33,667 nt of DNA, taken from Microscillaceae bacterium. Its GTDB lineage: Bacteria; Bacteroidota; Bacteroidia; Cytophagales; Microscillaceae. The DNA lies in contig JANWZA010000043.1 of assembly GCA_025054775.1 (NCBI GenBank), positions 1-33,667 of the forward strand, written 5' to 3'. A program made the translations under genes and the position numbers. Below the pieces are notes generated by a model. It was not told the origin of the DNA and ran no database searches. It was given only the letters and a program-made list of their open reading frames with translations. Below, in pieces: positions 24,367-33,151 of the stretch. The stretch's first letter is position 1. Every line of letters starts with the position of its first letter.

Positions 24367-25170
24367 ATGTGCCTTTTAGCTTTTGCTTGGAAAATACACC
24401 CTGAATATAAGCTCATTTTTTTAGGTAATAGAGATGAATTTTACAGCCGTAAAACACAAATAGCTCACTATTGGAGAGACAAGCCTCAAATTTTGGCAGG
24501 TAAAGATTTGTCAGGAGGTGGTACATGGTTAGGAGTGAACACAACCCCCCTTCAGCCTAAATTTGCAACTATCACCAATTACAGAGATATAAAAAATATA
24601 AAACCTAATGCTCCTTCGCGTGGAGAGCTTGTGCTTGATTTTTTAGAAAATCAAGATAGCCCTGAGAGCTATATGCAAAAAGTTGCTCAAAAAGCCGCTC
24701 TTTACAATGGTTTTAACTTGTTAGTAAGCGATTGGAACGAAATGTATTATTTTTCTAACTATCAGCACCAAATTCGCCCTTTGGAGAGCGGCTTATATGG
24801 TTTGAGTAACCATTTGCTCAATACACCTTGGTTCAAGGTAGAACGATTAAAACAAAAACTTATGCAACGCATTGAAACCAACGACTTAGAACCTACTACA
24901 CTTTTGAACCTTTTAAATGACACTACCCAACCGCTTTTGGATAGCGAGGTGCAACAAACGGGCTTACCAATAGAAAAAGAGCGTATGCTCTCGCCTATAT
25001 TTATCCAAAGCGCTGACTATGGCACACGCACTTCTTCTGTCGTAATGATAGACTATCACAATAACCTACATTTTGTTGAAAAACAGCATGCTATTCCGCA
25101 GTGGGGCATAGAGGAGAGCATACAAAACTTCCGTTTACACCTTAATACAATTAAGGGCATAGTTAGTTAA
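24367..25170 (+). CDS. NRDE (TANGO2-like) family protein
   Basis: 267 aa. It starts MCLLAF, with the conserved Cys2 expected after Met removal, followed by the name-giving motif FLGNRDEFYSRKT (18-30), GGGTWLGVN (55-63) and NYRD (75-78). Other conserved pieces are NLLVSDWNEMYYFSN, GLYGLSNHLLNTPWFKV and the C-terminal YGTRTSSVVMID. The fold is that of N-terminal-nucleophile hydrolases. The animal homologue TANGO2 is linked to lipid or heme handling; the bacterial role is not settled. It converges on the MFS gene, 40 bases away. Confidence 0.88.
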   Translation: MCLLAFAWKIHPEYKLIFLGNRDEFYSRKTQIAHYWRDKPQILAGKDLSGGGTWLGVNTTPLQPKFATITNYRDIKNIKPNAPSRGELVLDFLENQDSPESYMQKVAQKAALYNGFNLLVSDWNEMYYFSNYQHQIRPLESGLYGLSNHLLNTPWFKVERLKQKLMQRIETNDLEPTTLLNLLNDTTQPLLDSEVQQTGLPIEKERMLSPIFIQSADYGTRTSSVVMIDYHNNLHFVEKQHAIPQWGIEESIQNFRLHLNTIKGIVS

Positions 25171-25210
25171 GCTTCAAAAAGTTAGGCTCTTCTTGAAAGT
25201 TAATAAGATT

Positions 25211-26416
25211 TCAACAACGCAAATTATCCAACTTTTTGCCAAACCTTTTCAAATAAATACTATACAGCCACGCACTGAGTGCAAGTAATGCCGAAAAGCC
25301 AAAAGCATAGATAAAACGGTCAGTTTGGTTAGCATATATCCAACTAGAAATGAGTGAGCCTGTACCGATGCCAATTTCCAGGGCAATGTAAAGTGTAGCC
25401 AAAGCTCTGCCGATAAATGGTCGGGGAGCGAGGTCGATAGTCCAAGCGAAAATGGTGGGAGCGATTGTACCTAAACTCAACCCTAATAAAATCGCCGCTA
25501 CAAAGAACATAATTTTATTGTAGCTAAACGTAAGCGCAAGCATAGCTATTACCAGCATCAATAAACCGTATCGTATTACATAAAAACGCCCGTACTCGTC
25601 AGAGGCACGTCCTGCAAAAATCCGAATCAACAAAGAACTAAAAGTATAGACCATAAAAAATAATCCTTTATTACTAATACCTAAGTGGGTGCTATAATCA
25701 GGGACGAGGGAGAGGGCTGTTCCCATAGAAAATACTGAAAGTACCATCAGTATTGATGGAGTTAGTACTGTAGGTTCGTAAATTTCTGTTCTTTTGATAT
25801 AAAGGATTTTCCAAGAGAAGGGCTGAGGTTCGGCAAGCGATTCGCGAATAAAGAGAAGTACTATTGCTGAAAGCATTGCCATAGCTGCAGCCGTATGAAA
25901 CATCACCTCCCAGCCGTAGTTTTGTGCTAACCAACTGCCTAAACTAGGGGCTAAAGCTGCACCAATATTATTAGCGAAACCTAAATACCCCATAGCCTCT
26001 CCGCGCCTATCAGCAGGAATAATATCAGCCACATAGGAGGTGTGTCCTGTAGGAGCGAAACCTGTGGTAAAGCCATGCAGAAGCCGAAGCCATAAGAAAC
26101 CCGCTACGGTAGTAAGGATAGGATAAAGCAAACTACATACAAAAGCAGTAAGAGTACCAAACATAATGACAGGAATACGTCCTATCGTATCAGCTAATTT
26201 GCCACTGAAAGGGCGCGAGAGTCCTGCAGTAAGTGTAAACAAAGCAATAATTAAGCCTTTGTAGTCTGCTCCACCTAATTGCGTGAGGTAAGCAGGCAGC
26301 TCGGCGATAAGCATAGTAAAACTACAAAATAAAAAAAGCGTACTTAGGCAAACTAGCCAAAATTGCATAGGGTAAATTCGGACAGGAGAAGGCTCTTGCA
26401 AGGTGGTAGTGTTCAT
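25211..26416 (-). CDS. MFS transporter
   Basis: 401 aa, 12 predicted membrane helices in two halves. The first half carries a major-facilitator motif-A loop, GKLADTIGRIPVI, between helices 2 and 3, and a motif-A-like GRASDEYGRFYVI lies at the same place in the second half. ADIIPADRRGEAMGYLGFANNIG (helix 4-5 region) is typical of drug/metabolite exporters. Substrate not predictable. It starts 15 bases after the Ppx/GppA gene and is most likely cotranscribed from that promoter. Confidence 0.9.
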   Translation of the reverse strand: MNTTTLQEPSPVRIYPMQFWLVCLSTLFLFCSFTMLIAELPAYLTQLGGADYKGLIIALFTLTAGLSRPFSGKLADTIGRIPVIMFGTLTAFVCSLLYPILTTVAGFLWLRLLHGFTTGFAPTGHTSYVADIIPADRRGEAMGYLGFANNIGAALAPSLGSWLAQNYGWEVMFHTAAAMAMLSAIVLLFIRESLAEPQPFSWKILYIKRTEIYEPTVLTPSILMVLSVFSMGTALSLVPDYSTHLGISNKGLFFMVYTFSSLLIRIFAGRASDEYGRFYVIRYGLLMLVIAMLALTFSYNKIMFFVAAILLGLSLGTIAPTIFAWTIDLAPRPFIGRALATLYIALEIGIGTGSLISSWIYANQTDRFIYAFGFSALLALSAWLYSIYLKRFGKKLDNLRC

Positions 26417-26431
26417 TTTTTGAAAAATAAA

Positions 26432-27361
26432 CTAAGCTATGCGGTCTTTTTCTACTATTTTATGTAAATTCTTTTGCATTAAATAGTGTAAAATTCCATC
26501 TTTTAGTCCCACTTTAGGGACGAGGATAGTTTTCGCACCTGCCCACTGCATTACTGATAGATAGATGCTAGTAGCAGGTAAAATAGTATCGGCACGGTCA
26601 GGGTTTAGTTTGAGTTTGTTGATTCGCTCTTCCAAACTCATTTTGGCAATATGACCTTGCACAGCCTTAATGTCGGCAACAGGTATAAAATTGCCTTTGC
26701 GTTCTACCAAGCTACTTATCTTATTGATATTTCCACCTGTACCTATAGCGAAAATTTCGGCTTTTTTTACATTATGCAGAGCAATTTGTTCCTTTACCCA
26801 GTCCTGAATAGCTTGCATATTTTCTTGATTTTCAGTGCTATTCGCATTTCGAATAGATCCTACAGGAAAGGATTTGCTATTTACTCTTTGGGTATTGATA
26901 TAGAGGGAGAGTTCAGTACTGCCGCCGCCAACGTCAATATGTAGATAGTTTTTGTCAGCCTCTAACATAGTGCTAATGATAAAACTTAAGTACTCTGCCT
27001 CTTGCGAGCCAGAGATTATCTGAAGGTCTATACCGATTTCTTTTTTTATTTTTTGGACAATTTCCTTTCCGTTGCTTGCCTCTCTAAAAGCTGAAGTAGC
27101 TACGGCAAGCATATCCTCACACTCAAAAAGTTCAATCAATAGTTTAAAACTTAAAAGCAATTTTAGAATTTGGTTTTCTTTTTTAGGGCTAATTGCATAA
27201 AAATCAAAAACATCTTCTCCTAACCGAAGTGGAAAGCGTACATATTCTACTTCTTTAAGCGAATAAATGGGCTTATCTTTGGTAGCAGAATCGTTAATAA
27301 GCACACGACTAATTTGCATTCTGGCTCCATTTGAGCCAACGTCAATTACAGCTAAGTTCAC
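26432..27361 (-). CDS. Ppx/GppA family phosphatase
   Basis: 309 aa, GTG start (27359-27361). Sugar-kinase/actin-like fold made of the two N-terminal domains only, without the HD-type C-terminal extension of E. coli Ppx or GppA. Phosphate loops are LAVIDVGSNGARMQI (3-17) and LHIDVGGGSTELSLY (140-154); SGSQEAEY (117-124) holds the catalytic Glu121. The family removes phosphate from polyphosphate or from pppGpp; which one applies here is not clear. A complete promoter lies at 27428-27458. Confidence 0.9.
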   Translation of the reverse strand: MNLAVIDVGSNGARMQISRVLINDSATKDKPIYSLKEVEYVRFPLRLGEDVFDFYAISPKKENQILKLLLSFKLLIELFECEDMLAVATSAFREASNGKEIVQKIKKEIGIDLQIISGSQEAEYLSFIISTMLEADKNYLHIDVGGGSTELSLYINTQRVNSKSFPVGSIRNANSTENQENMQAIQDWVKEQIALHNVKKAEIFAIGTGGNINKISSLVERKGNFIPVADIKAVQGHIAKMSLEERINKLKLNPDRADTILPATSIYLSVMQWAGAKTILVPKVGLKDGILHYLMQKNLHKIVEKDRIA

Positions 27362-27427
27362 TCTTTTTAAGTTCTAAAGGTTTGAAATTTCGTTAAATAC
27401 CTTTGTGAATTACTGAAACCTTTTTTA

Positions 27428-27458
27428 CAAAAGTATCTTTACTAATTCTTTTTGCAAA
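27428..27458 (-). promoter_or_regulatory. Promoter of the Ppx/GppA-MFS operon
   Basis: Minus-strand TTTG (27455-27458), 19-base spacer, TACTTTTG (27428-27435), about 65 bases upstream of the GTG start. A second TATCTTTG overlaps the -33 element (27455-27462) and may mark another start. Confidence 0.65.
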
Positions 27459-27516
27459 GATATATTTTTTATGGTATATTCTTTTTTAGAATAACTCCCA
27501 AATTTTGCATACGATT

Positions 27517-28587
27517 TTAATCAATCTCAATCACTACATTAGGGGTAAGCGGATGCCCTACGCAAGTAAGTATGTATCCTTGCTCTAATTCTTTGGGGGT
27601 AAGTGCGTCTTCTTCGTCTAATTTTACCTTTCCTTGTATGCATTTGCCCATACAAGCCGTACAAAGGCCGCTTTGGCATGAATAGGGTAATTGAATTCCT
27701 TGTTTAAGAGCGGCTTCTAAAATGGTTTGTGTAGGTTTTACAATTACTTGGTGAGTTAGCCCTTCGTAGTGAATAGTTACCAAAAAATCAGAAGTTGTGG
27801 TCAAAATATTAGTTTGGGATTCAATTCCTTGGGCAGACTCCTCGGGGCTAAGGGCAAAATTTTCTTTGCGTAATTTCTCTTTTGGAATACCTAATTGAAC
27901 AAAACTTTGCTCAATAATTTGCATCATTGGAGCAGGACCACACATAAAATATTCAGTATCACGAATATTCATTTGGGGCAGTTGTGCTAAAAGCTCTTTT
28001 ATCATTTCAGGAGTGAGGTAGCCTGTTGGATATTGCCAGGAGAGACTAGGGGCTTGTTCTAATATGTGTATCATTTGAAAGCGATTAGCATATTGTTGTT
28101 GCCACTGTTCCAAGTCTTGCTTAAAAATAATACTATGGATATTTCTGTTAGCATAAATTAGTGAAACTTTACTCTCCTTTTCTACCAAAAGGACTGATTT
28201 AAGTAATGAAAAAATAGGAGTAATACCGCTACCACCTGCAAAGAAGACAAAATGTCTTTTTTGATGAGCAGAAAGGTCAGTAGTAAAAACGCCCTTAGGA
28301 GGTAGGCTGGTAAGTGTATATCCTTCTTTAAGGGTGTCATTCAAAAAATTAGATACCTTCCCCTCGGCAACGCGTTTTATGGCCACAGAGGGAGGCTCAT
28401 TAGCAAAGGGAGAAGAGCAAAGCGAATAAGCACGCCGAAATTCCTCACCTTCGATATTGAGCAAAAAGGTAAGAAATTGCCCTGCTTTATATGCTAACCT
28501 CTCTTGCTCAGGTTGTTCAAAAATAACTTGAATGGCTTGGTCGGTTTGCGGAATAATTGATTTTACTTTGAGTTGAAGTTTTTGCAT
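27517..28587 (-). CDS. PaaE-type flavin/2Fe-2S reductase
   Basis: 356 aa, three domains: FAD-binding barrel (about 1-100, with FRRAYSLCSSP), NAD(P)H-binding domain (about 105-230, FFAGGSGITPIFSLLKS and EYFMCGPAPMMQIIEQS), and a C-terminal plant-type ferredoxin. The cluster cysteines are Cys304, Cys309, Cys312 and Cys342 (C-x4-C-x2-C-x29-C). This is the architecture of PaaE, the electron-transfer subunit of phenylacetyl-CoA epoxidase. No paaABC genes are adjacent, so it may serve another oxygenase or desaturase. A 12-base inverted repeat lies 18-47 bases upstream of the start. Confidence 0.88.
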   Translation of the reverse strand: MQKLQLKVKSIIPQTDQAIQVIFEQPEQERLAYKAGQFLTFLLNIEGEEFRRAYSLCSSPFANEPPSVAIKRVAEGKVSNFLNDTLKEGYTLTSLPPKGVFTTDLSAHQKRHFVFFAGGSGITPIFSLLKSVLLVEKESKVSLIYANRNIHSIIFKQDLEQWQQQYANRFQMIHILEQAPSLSWQYPTGYLTPEMIKELLAQLPQMNIRDTEYFMCGPAPMMQIIEQSFVQLGIPKEKLRKENFALSPEESAQGIESQTNILTTTSDFLVTIHYEGLTHQVIVKPTQTILEAALKQGIQLPYSCQSGLCTACMGKCIQGKVKLDEEDALTPKELEQGYILTCVGHPLTPNVVIEID

Positions 28588-28604
28588 AGTTCAAAAAAAT
28601 CAAG

Positions 28605-28634
28605 TAAGATAATACATAAAACTGTATTATCTTA
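28605..28634. repeat. Perfect 12-base inverted repeat (terminator or operator)
   Basis: TAAGATAATACA, 6-base spacer, TGTATTATCTTA. On the minus strand it follows the stop of the TerB-like gene and is trailed by a T-run (CTTGATTTTTTTG), as a terminator would be. It also sits 18-47 bases upstream of the PaaE-type start, as an operator would. Confidence 0.6.
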
Positions 28635-28676
28635 ACAGTAAAAGCTAGTGTATTGTTTGAATTCGGAAGATTTTCA

Positions 28677-29765
28677 TTAGCTTTTCAACTGACTAATGGC
28701 TTTGCCCAGAAGCATGGCAAAAATATCAGTAGTACGCTCAAAAGAAAGGAATGGATTTTTGCCTGTTTCTCGCTCAATATCAATACCATTAGAATAAACT
28801 GTAAAGTCTAAAATACGGTTGAGTAAAATAATTTTATCACCTTTTTTACCCTTGAACAAGATCCGTTTGTTTGTAAGGTACATATCTCCTGTGTCTATGG
28901 CTTCCCAGTTGTTGTCTATCTTCTTAACGGCTTCATTTTTGTTGCGCCAGTATAGCCCTTTGGCAATTTTAATACGTAGACTTGATGAGCTATGGATAAT
29001 TTGTTGTGCTTCTTTTACGGGTTCGTACCATATAGCTTGGGTATGGAAATAGCATTTTTCATTGCGTGGGATGTTTATATCTACCACTAATTCAGGCATT
29101 TCATCATTTTCTATTTGCCAATAGAGTTTGTATTTTTCTAAGCTAGACTTGGTAGCACTATCTAGTCTTACTTCTGCATTCAGGTTTTTAGCAATTTTTA
29201 TGAGTTCCTGCTCTTCTTCGGGGGTGAGTTTAGCATCGGCAATAGCATTATTCATAAAGTTACGTATCAACTCTTGCCCACTGGTCTGATAAATTTTTTT
29301 AGCAATACTATCGGGTAGGCGTAAATCATTTTGTAATTTTTCTATAAAAATACGTTCATTCTCGTCTAATTCACCATCGTTAATAACACGTTCTACTTCC
29401 TTGCGGTAAATCTCACCTGCCAGCTCTTCGTGAATTTTAGCTACTTCTTTATCGTTAATTTCTAGAATATATTTCAAATGCTTCAAGTCCTTAAGTTCCT
29501 CTTCTGAAACAAAACGATCTTCTAAACAACTTTTAAGATAGTCCTTATAGAATTGCAATATTTCTTGCTCAAAATCTACTGAAGGATTAACACCGTATTT
29601 AGAGGCAATCAGATGTATTTCTTCTAGTGTAATATCTCGTAGATCCTTTTCTGCTAATAGGTTATTGATTTCGGTAAGAGCATTTTCCTTTGGTTTTTTA
29701 CCGAAGAACTTTTGTACCAAAGAAGGTTTTTTGAACTCCTTTTTGGTATAGATTTTATGTTCCAT
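28677..29765 (-). CDS. TerB-like helical protein with GRAM/PH-like C-terminus
   Basis: 362 aa, no signal or membrane segment. Residues about 82-205 hold three helical units, each with an acidic turn: LEDRFVSEEELKDLKHL, INDGELDENERIFIEKL (DGELDENE 130-137) and IADAKLTPEEEQELIKIA. This resembles the TerB/DUF533-like spacing and related chloroplast-envelope helical repeats. Residues about 293-342 (GDMYLTNKRILFKGKKGDKI; LDFTVYSNGIDIERETGK) look like the GRAM/PH-like domain found in YokE-type proteins, which often contact membranes. No family name is certain. A membrane- or stress-related adaptor is possible, but this is inference. Confidence 0.7.
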   Translation of the reverse strand: MEHKIYTKKEFKKPSLVQKFFGKKPKENALTEINNLLAEKDLRDITLEEIHLIASKYGVNPSVDFEQEILQFYKDYLKSCLEDRFVSEEELKDLKHLKYILEINDKEVAKIHEELAGEIYRKEVERVINDGELDENERIFIEKLQNDLRLPDSIAKKIYQTSGQELIRNFMNNAIADAKLTPEEEQELIKIAKNLNAEVRLDSATKSSLEKYKLYWQIENDEMPELVVDINIPRNEKCYFHTQAIWYEPVKEAQQIIHSSSSLRIKIAKGLYWRNKNEAVKKIDNNWEAIDTGDMYLTNKRILFKGKKGDKIILLNRILDFTVYSNGIDIERETGKNPFLSFERTTDIFAMLLGKAISQLKS

Positions 29766-29918
29766 AGTACTAATGGGAGTTTGGAAATGAATTAAGCAAG
29801 GATAAAGTAGTAAAGTAGTTGAAACTAAAATTTTGCACTAATTTAGTAAATCATTTTCAGAATGGCAATTTTTAGGAGGCTATGCTTAATAAATTTTTGA
29901 AAAATTTTTTGAGAACAA

Positions 29919-30065
29919 ATGGAAGTACATAGGTCAGTACTTTTTGAGGCAATAAGCAAAAAGCGACGCCATTCACAAAATGGAGTGTATGAATTTGCCT
30001 TTGTCTGTTTGCTCGTTTTGCTGATATTCTTACACACTTATTTTCCTGTTATCTGTTCCAAATAA
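29919..30065 (+). CDS. Candidate 48-residue small membrane protein
   Basis: A plus-strand frame beginning MEVHRSVLFEAISKKRRH, followed by a 20-residue hydrophobic segment (FAFVCLLVLLIFLHTYF) and a short tail. It has basic residues before one membrane helix, as expected for a small inner-membrane protein. It overlaps the 3' end of the minus-strand TPR gene by 28 bases. No homologue is recognised and the promoter evidence is weak, so it may be chance. Confidence 0.25.
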   Translation: MEVHRSVLFEAISKKRRHSQNGVYEFAFVCLLVLLIFLHTYFPVICSK

Positions 30066-30757
30066 GCCTTGTATTTTTTTGCGTTCACGTAGTCGGAAGA
30101 GTTGGGATAATTCTTTATCAATTTTTCATACGTGAGGATAGCCGCTTCGTATTTTTTGGCTTGCTCATAGCTTAAAGCGAGTTTCATGAGGTAGATAGGT
30201 GTATGATATTTATTTGGCTTGTAGTCTGCGGCTTTTTTGTAATATTTAATTGCCTCGTTATACTTTTTCAATTCCATGTGGGCATCTCCTAAGAGAGCAT
30301 AGGCACGCCCTTGTAAAAGGAGGTCATTAGACGAAAATTTACGTAGGTTTTCTATGGCTTCCTCAAATTTACCTTCTTTCAAATAAATAACTCCCACGTA
30401 GAAACGTGCCAAGTTAGCCGCTTTTGTCCAAGGATAATCTTGTATAATTTGCTTAAAGCCTAATCGATTACCATCACCATTGAGGGCTTTTTTGAGTGAG
30501 TCCGCTTCAATATAATATTGTGCGGCAAACATCTCTTCTTGAGCTTCTTTTTCTTGCTGTTCTAAGTAATAGTTAAAACCGATGTATGCTAAAGCAACAA
30601 CAGCTATTACTCCTAAAACAATAAAGAATACTTTTCTGTACTTTCGGCTGGTTTCTTGTAATTTGAGGCTGAGCAAATCGGGACTATCGTAAATAGTTTC
30701 AGAGGTAGTGGTAGAATTAGGTTGCTGTGCTTTTATTGTTTTCGTGCTTTTTGCCAT
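30038..30757 (-). CDS. Membrane-anchored TPR protein (YfgM-like)
   Basis: 239 aa. A polar N-terminus (Ser/Thr/Lys-rich, 1-40) precedes one membrane helix (FFIVLGVIAVVALAYIGFNYY, about 44-64) and then an extracytoplasmic helical domain with TPR-type repeats: ARFYVGVIYLKEGKFEEAIENL, GRAYALLGDAHMELKKYNEAIKYYKKAADYKP and MKLALSYEQAKKYEAAILTYEKLIKNYP. It resembles the YfgM/TolA-like TPR proteins of Bacteroidota that help assemble envelope proteins. A -7 box lies about 52 bases upstream. Confidence 0.8.
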   Translation of the reverse strand: MAKSTKTIKAQQPNSTTTSETIYDSPDLLSLKLQETSRKYRKVFFIVLGVIAVVALAYIGFNYYLEQQEKEAQEEMFAAQYYIEADSLKKALNGDGNRLGFKQIIQDYPWTKAANLARFYVGVIYLKEGKFEEAIENLRKFSSNDLLLQGRAYALLGDAHMELKKYNEAIKYYKKAADYKPNKYHTPIYLMKLALSYEQAKKYEAAILTYEKLIKNYPNSSDYVNAKKYKAYLEQITGK

Positions 30758-30808
30758 GTTGTTCTTTGCTTAGAATATGTTTGCAAATTATTATTAGAAT
30801 TTGAAGTG

Positions 30809-30816
30809 CAAAGTTA
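30809..30816 (-). promoter_or_regulatory. -7 box for the TPR gene
   Basis: Minus-strand TAACTTTG matches TAnnTTTG; TTTT occupies the -33 distance. Confidence 0.45.
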
Positions 30817-30952
30817 GTAAAAAAACTTTGCGTATGAAAATGCTCTCTTCTTTTTCTCAAAAGCTTTATTTAACTAGTTGATTTTTAGGTGATTATGTTT
30901 AACTAATTAATTGCCATACATACGCAAACTTTTGGAAAGCGATAGATAATAT

Positions 30953-32884
30953 TTACACTTTTGCCTCCTGTTGAAATTTTTTTATGAATTCCGAAAGGGT
31001 AAAACTACCTAAATCTCCTTGCCCATGCCTACGTACTGAAACGGTGCCTTCGGTTTGCTCTTTTTCACCTATTATCAGCATATAGGGGATTTTTTTTACT
31101 TCGGCATCACGAATTTTGCGTTGCACCTTTTCATCTCGCTCGTCTATCTGTCCTCTAATATCTTGCTCTTGTAAAGTTTGAACAACTTGGTGAGCATATT
31201 CGTGATATTTTTCTGAAATAGGCAACACAGCCACTTGCTCAGGGGCGAGCCATAGTGGAAAGTTACCTGCACAATGCTCGGTAAGTACGGCAATAAATCG
31301 CTCTAATGAGCCAAAGGGAGCGCGGTGAATCATTACGGGGCGATGTTTTTGATTATCTGCTCCAATATATTCTAAATCAAAGCGTTGGGGTAGTTGATAA
31401 TCTACTTGAATAGTACCCAATTGCCACTTTCTGCCCAAAGCATCTTTTACCATAAAATCTAATTTGGGTCCATAGAAGGCGGCTTCACCTAGTTCTATAA
31501 CAGTGTTTAAGCCTTTTTCTTGAGCTACTTCTCTGATTTCATTTTCGGCTCGCTCCCAGTCTTCATCCTTGCCGAAATATTTTTGCTTATTTTCGGGGTC
31601 TCGTAGAGAGATTTGAGCTGTATAATCCTCAAAGCCCAAAGATTTGAACACATAAAGTACTAAATCAATTACTTTAGCAAACTCATCTTTTACCTGGTCT
31701 TGTCGGCAAAAGATATGAGCATCATCTTGGGTAAAACCTCTTACACGGGTTAGACCGTGCAATTCACCACTTTGTTCATAGCGGTATACAGTGCCAAACT
31801 CTGCCAAACGCAAGGGCAATTCCTTGTAAGAGCGGGGCTTGCTTCGGTAAATTTCGCAGTGGTGTGGGCAATTCATAGGCTTGAGCATAAACTCCTCTTG
31901 TTCTGGAGTTTGAATAGGCTGAAAAGAGTCTTTGCCGTATTTTTCCCAGTGTCCTGAAGTTATATACAATTTTTTGCTACCGATGTGCGGCGTAACTACG
32001 GGCAAGTAACCTGCTTTGATTTGGGCTTTTCGTAAAAAGTTTTCTAGTCTTTCACGTAAGAGCGTACCTTTGGGCAACCATAGGGGTAGCCCCATGCCTA
32101 CACGTTCCGAAAAAGTAAATAACTCTAGTTCTTTACCTAACTTGCGGTGGTCGCGCTTTTTAGCTTCTTCTAACAAAGTAAGGTAATCTTTGAGTTCCTT
32201 TTCCTTAGGAAAGGAAATAGCATATACGCGTGTGAGTTGTTTTCTATCGGTTTGCCCTAACCAATAGGCCCCTGCCACATTCATAATTTTTACTGCTTTA
32301 ATAAATCCTGTATTAGGAATGTGAGGGCCTTTGCACAAGTCCGTAAAATTACCTTGAGTATAGAAGGTAATGCTTCCGTCTTCTAATCGTTCTAAAAGTT
32401 CTAATTTGTAGTTATCTCCTTTATTTTTGAAATAAGCTATAGCCTCGGCTTTGCTAATCTCTTGACGTTTGTATTCGCTTTTTGTGCGAGCTAATTCTAA
32501 CATTTTTTGCTCAATAGCTTCAAAATTTTCTTGCGAAAGGATTTTTCCCTCGGGCAACTCAATATCATAATAGAAGCCATTTTCTATGGGAGGACCTATA
32601 CCAAATTTAGTACCTGGATAAAGGGCTTCAATAGCTTCAGCTAAAAGGTGTGCGGAGGAGTGCCAAAAAGTGGATTTGCCTTCCTTATCATTCCACGTAA
32701 GTAATTGAATATGAGCATCCTGCTGAATAGGACGTGTGGCATCTATCACCTCACCATTCACTTTGGCAGCTAATACATTTCGCATCAATCCTTCGCTAAT
32801 ACTTTGGGCAATCTCCAAACCTGTGATACCTGCGGCATACTCACGAATGTTGCCGTCAGGGAAAGTAATTTTAATTTTACTCAT
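30953..32884 (-). CDS. thrS: Threonyl-tRNA synthetase
   Basis: Class II synthetase charging tRNA-Thr. 643 aa, full length (E. coli 642). TGS domain about 1-62. The editing domain has HSSAH (His75, His79) and CKGPH (Cys184, His188), the mischarged-Ser clearing site. The catalytic core has the zinc ligands Cys339 ([10 protein letters not shown]), His390 ([10 protein letters not shown]) and the His of MIHRAPFGS; motif 2 is [18 protein letters not shown] and motif 3 GSLERF. Anticodon-binding domain from [12 protein letters not shown]. infC, rpmI and rplT, often downstream, do not follow: the next gene is the TPR protein 195 bases on. No T-box or leader hairpin was seen. Confidence 0.98.
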   Translation of the reverse strand: MSKIKITFPDGNIREYAAGITGLEIAQSISEGLMRNVLAAKVNGEVIDATRPIQQDAHIQLLTWNDKEGKSTFWHSSAHLLAEAIEALYPGTKFGIGPPIENGFYYDIELPEGKILSQENFEAIEQKMLELARTKSEYKRQEISKAEAIAYFKNKGDNYKLELLERLEDGSITFYTQGNFTDLCKGPHIPNTGFIKAVKIMNVAGAYWLGQTDRKQLTRVYAISFPKEKELKDYLTLLEEAKKRDHRKLGKELELFTFSERVGMGLPLWLPKGTLLRERLENFLRKAQIKAGYLPVVTPHIGSKKLYITSGHWEKYGKDSFQPIQTPEQEEFMLKPMNCPHHCEIYRSKPRSYKELPLRLAEFGTVYRYEQSGELHGLTRVRGFTQDDAHIFCRQDQVKDEFAKVIDLVLYVFKSLGFEDYTAQISLRDPENKQKYFGKDEDWERAENEIREVAQEKGLNTVIELGEAAFYGPKLDFMVKDALGRKWQLGTIQVDYQLPQRFDLEYIGADNQKHRPVMIHRAPFGSLERFIAVLTEHCAGNFPLWLAPEQVAVLPISEKYHEYAHQVVQTLQEQDIRGQIDERDEKVQRKIRDAEVKKIPYMLIIGEKEQTEGTVSVRRHGQGDLGSFTLSEFIKKFQQEAKV

Positions 32885-32959
32885 AAAAAATTTTGAATAA
32901 AAGATAACTTTTGCTCTTTTTCAAAACGCACAAATGTTTTGAATAAGTAAGCACAGATG

Positions 32960-32992
32960 CAAAGGTAATTCTTTTTTAGGTATTATCGCAAA
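32960..32992 (-). promoter_or_regulatory. thrS promoter, -33/-7 type
   Basis: Minus-strand TTTG (32989-32992), 21-base spacer, TACCTTTG (32960-32967). It leaves a leader of about 70 bases. Confidence 0.75.
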
Positions 32993-33017
32993 TAAGTATT
33001 GTCTACCTATTGTTATA

Positions 33018-33053
33018 CCATGAAACTCGCCTAAACTTTTAGAGTTTCATTGG
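33018..33053. repeat. Inverted repeat between thrS promoter and hsdS relic
   Basis: ATGAAACTC (33020-33028) and GAGTTTCAT (33042-33050) pair perfectly around 13 bases, extended by CC/GG across a one-base bulge. It may end transcription coming from the hsdS side. The T-run after it is interrupted. Confidence 0.4.
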
Positions 33054-33151
33054 GATTTGTTTTCTTCTAATTCTAATAAAGAGGGCTGGTCATAAATACT
33101 TATGAATATTCTCTACCTAAGATTTTTATAAAAGAAGTATTTTTATTTGTA

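Noticed and set aside
29843-30037. 64-codon minus-strand frame just downstream of the TPR gene
   Set aside because: No resemblance, no promoter, biased composition; the overlapping plus-strand frame is the more protein-like of the two.
30885-30952. Leader or T-box-type control element around thrS
   Set aside because: The thrS leader (32885-32955) has no hairpin or specifier-like pattern, and the downstream gap shows only AT-rich sequence.
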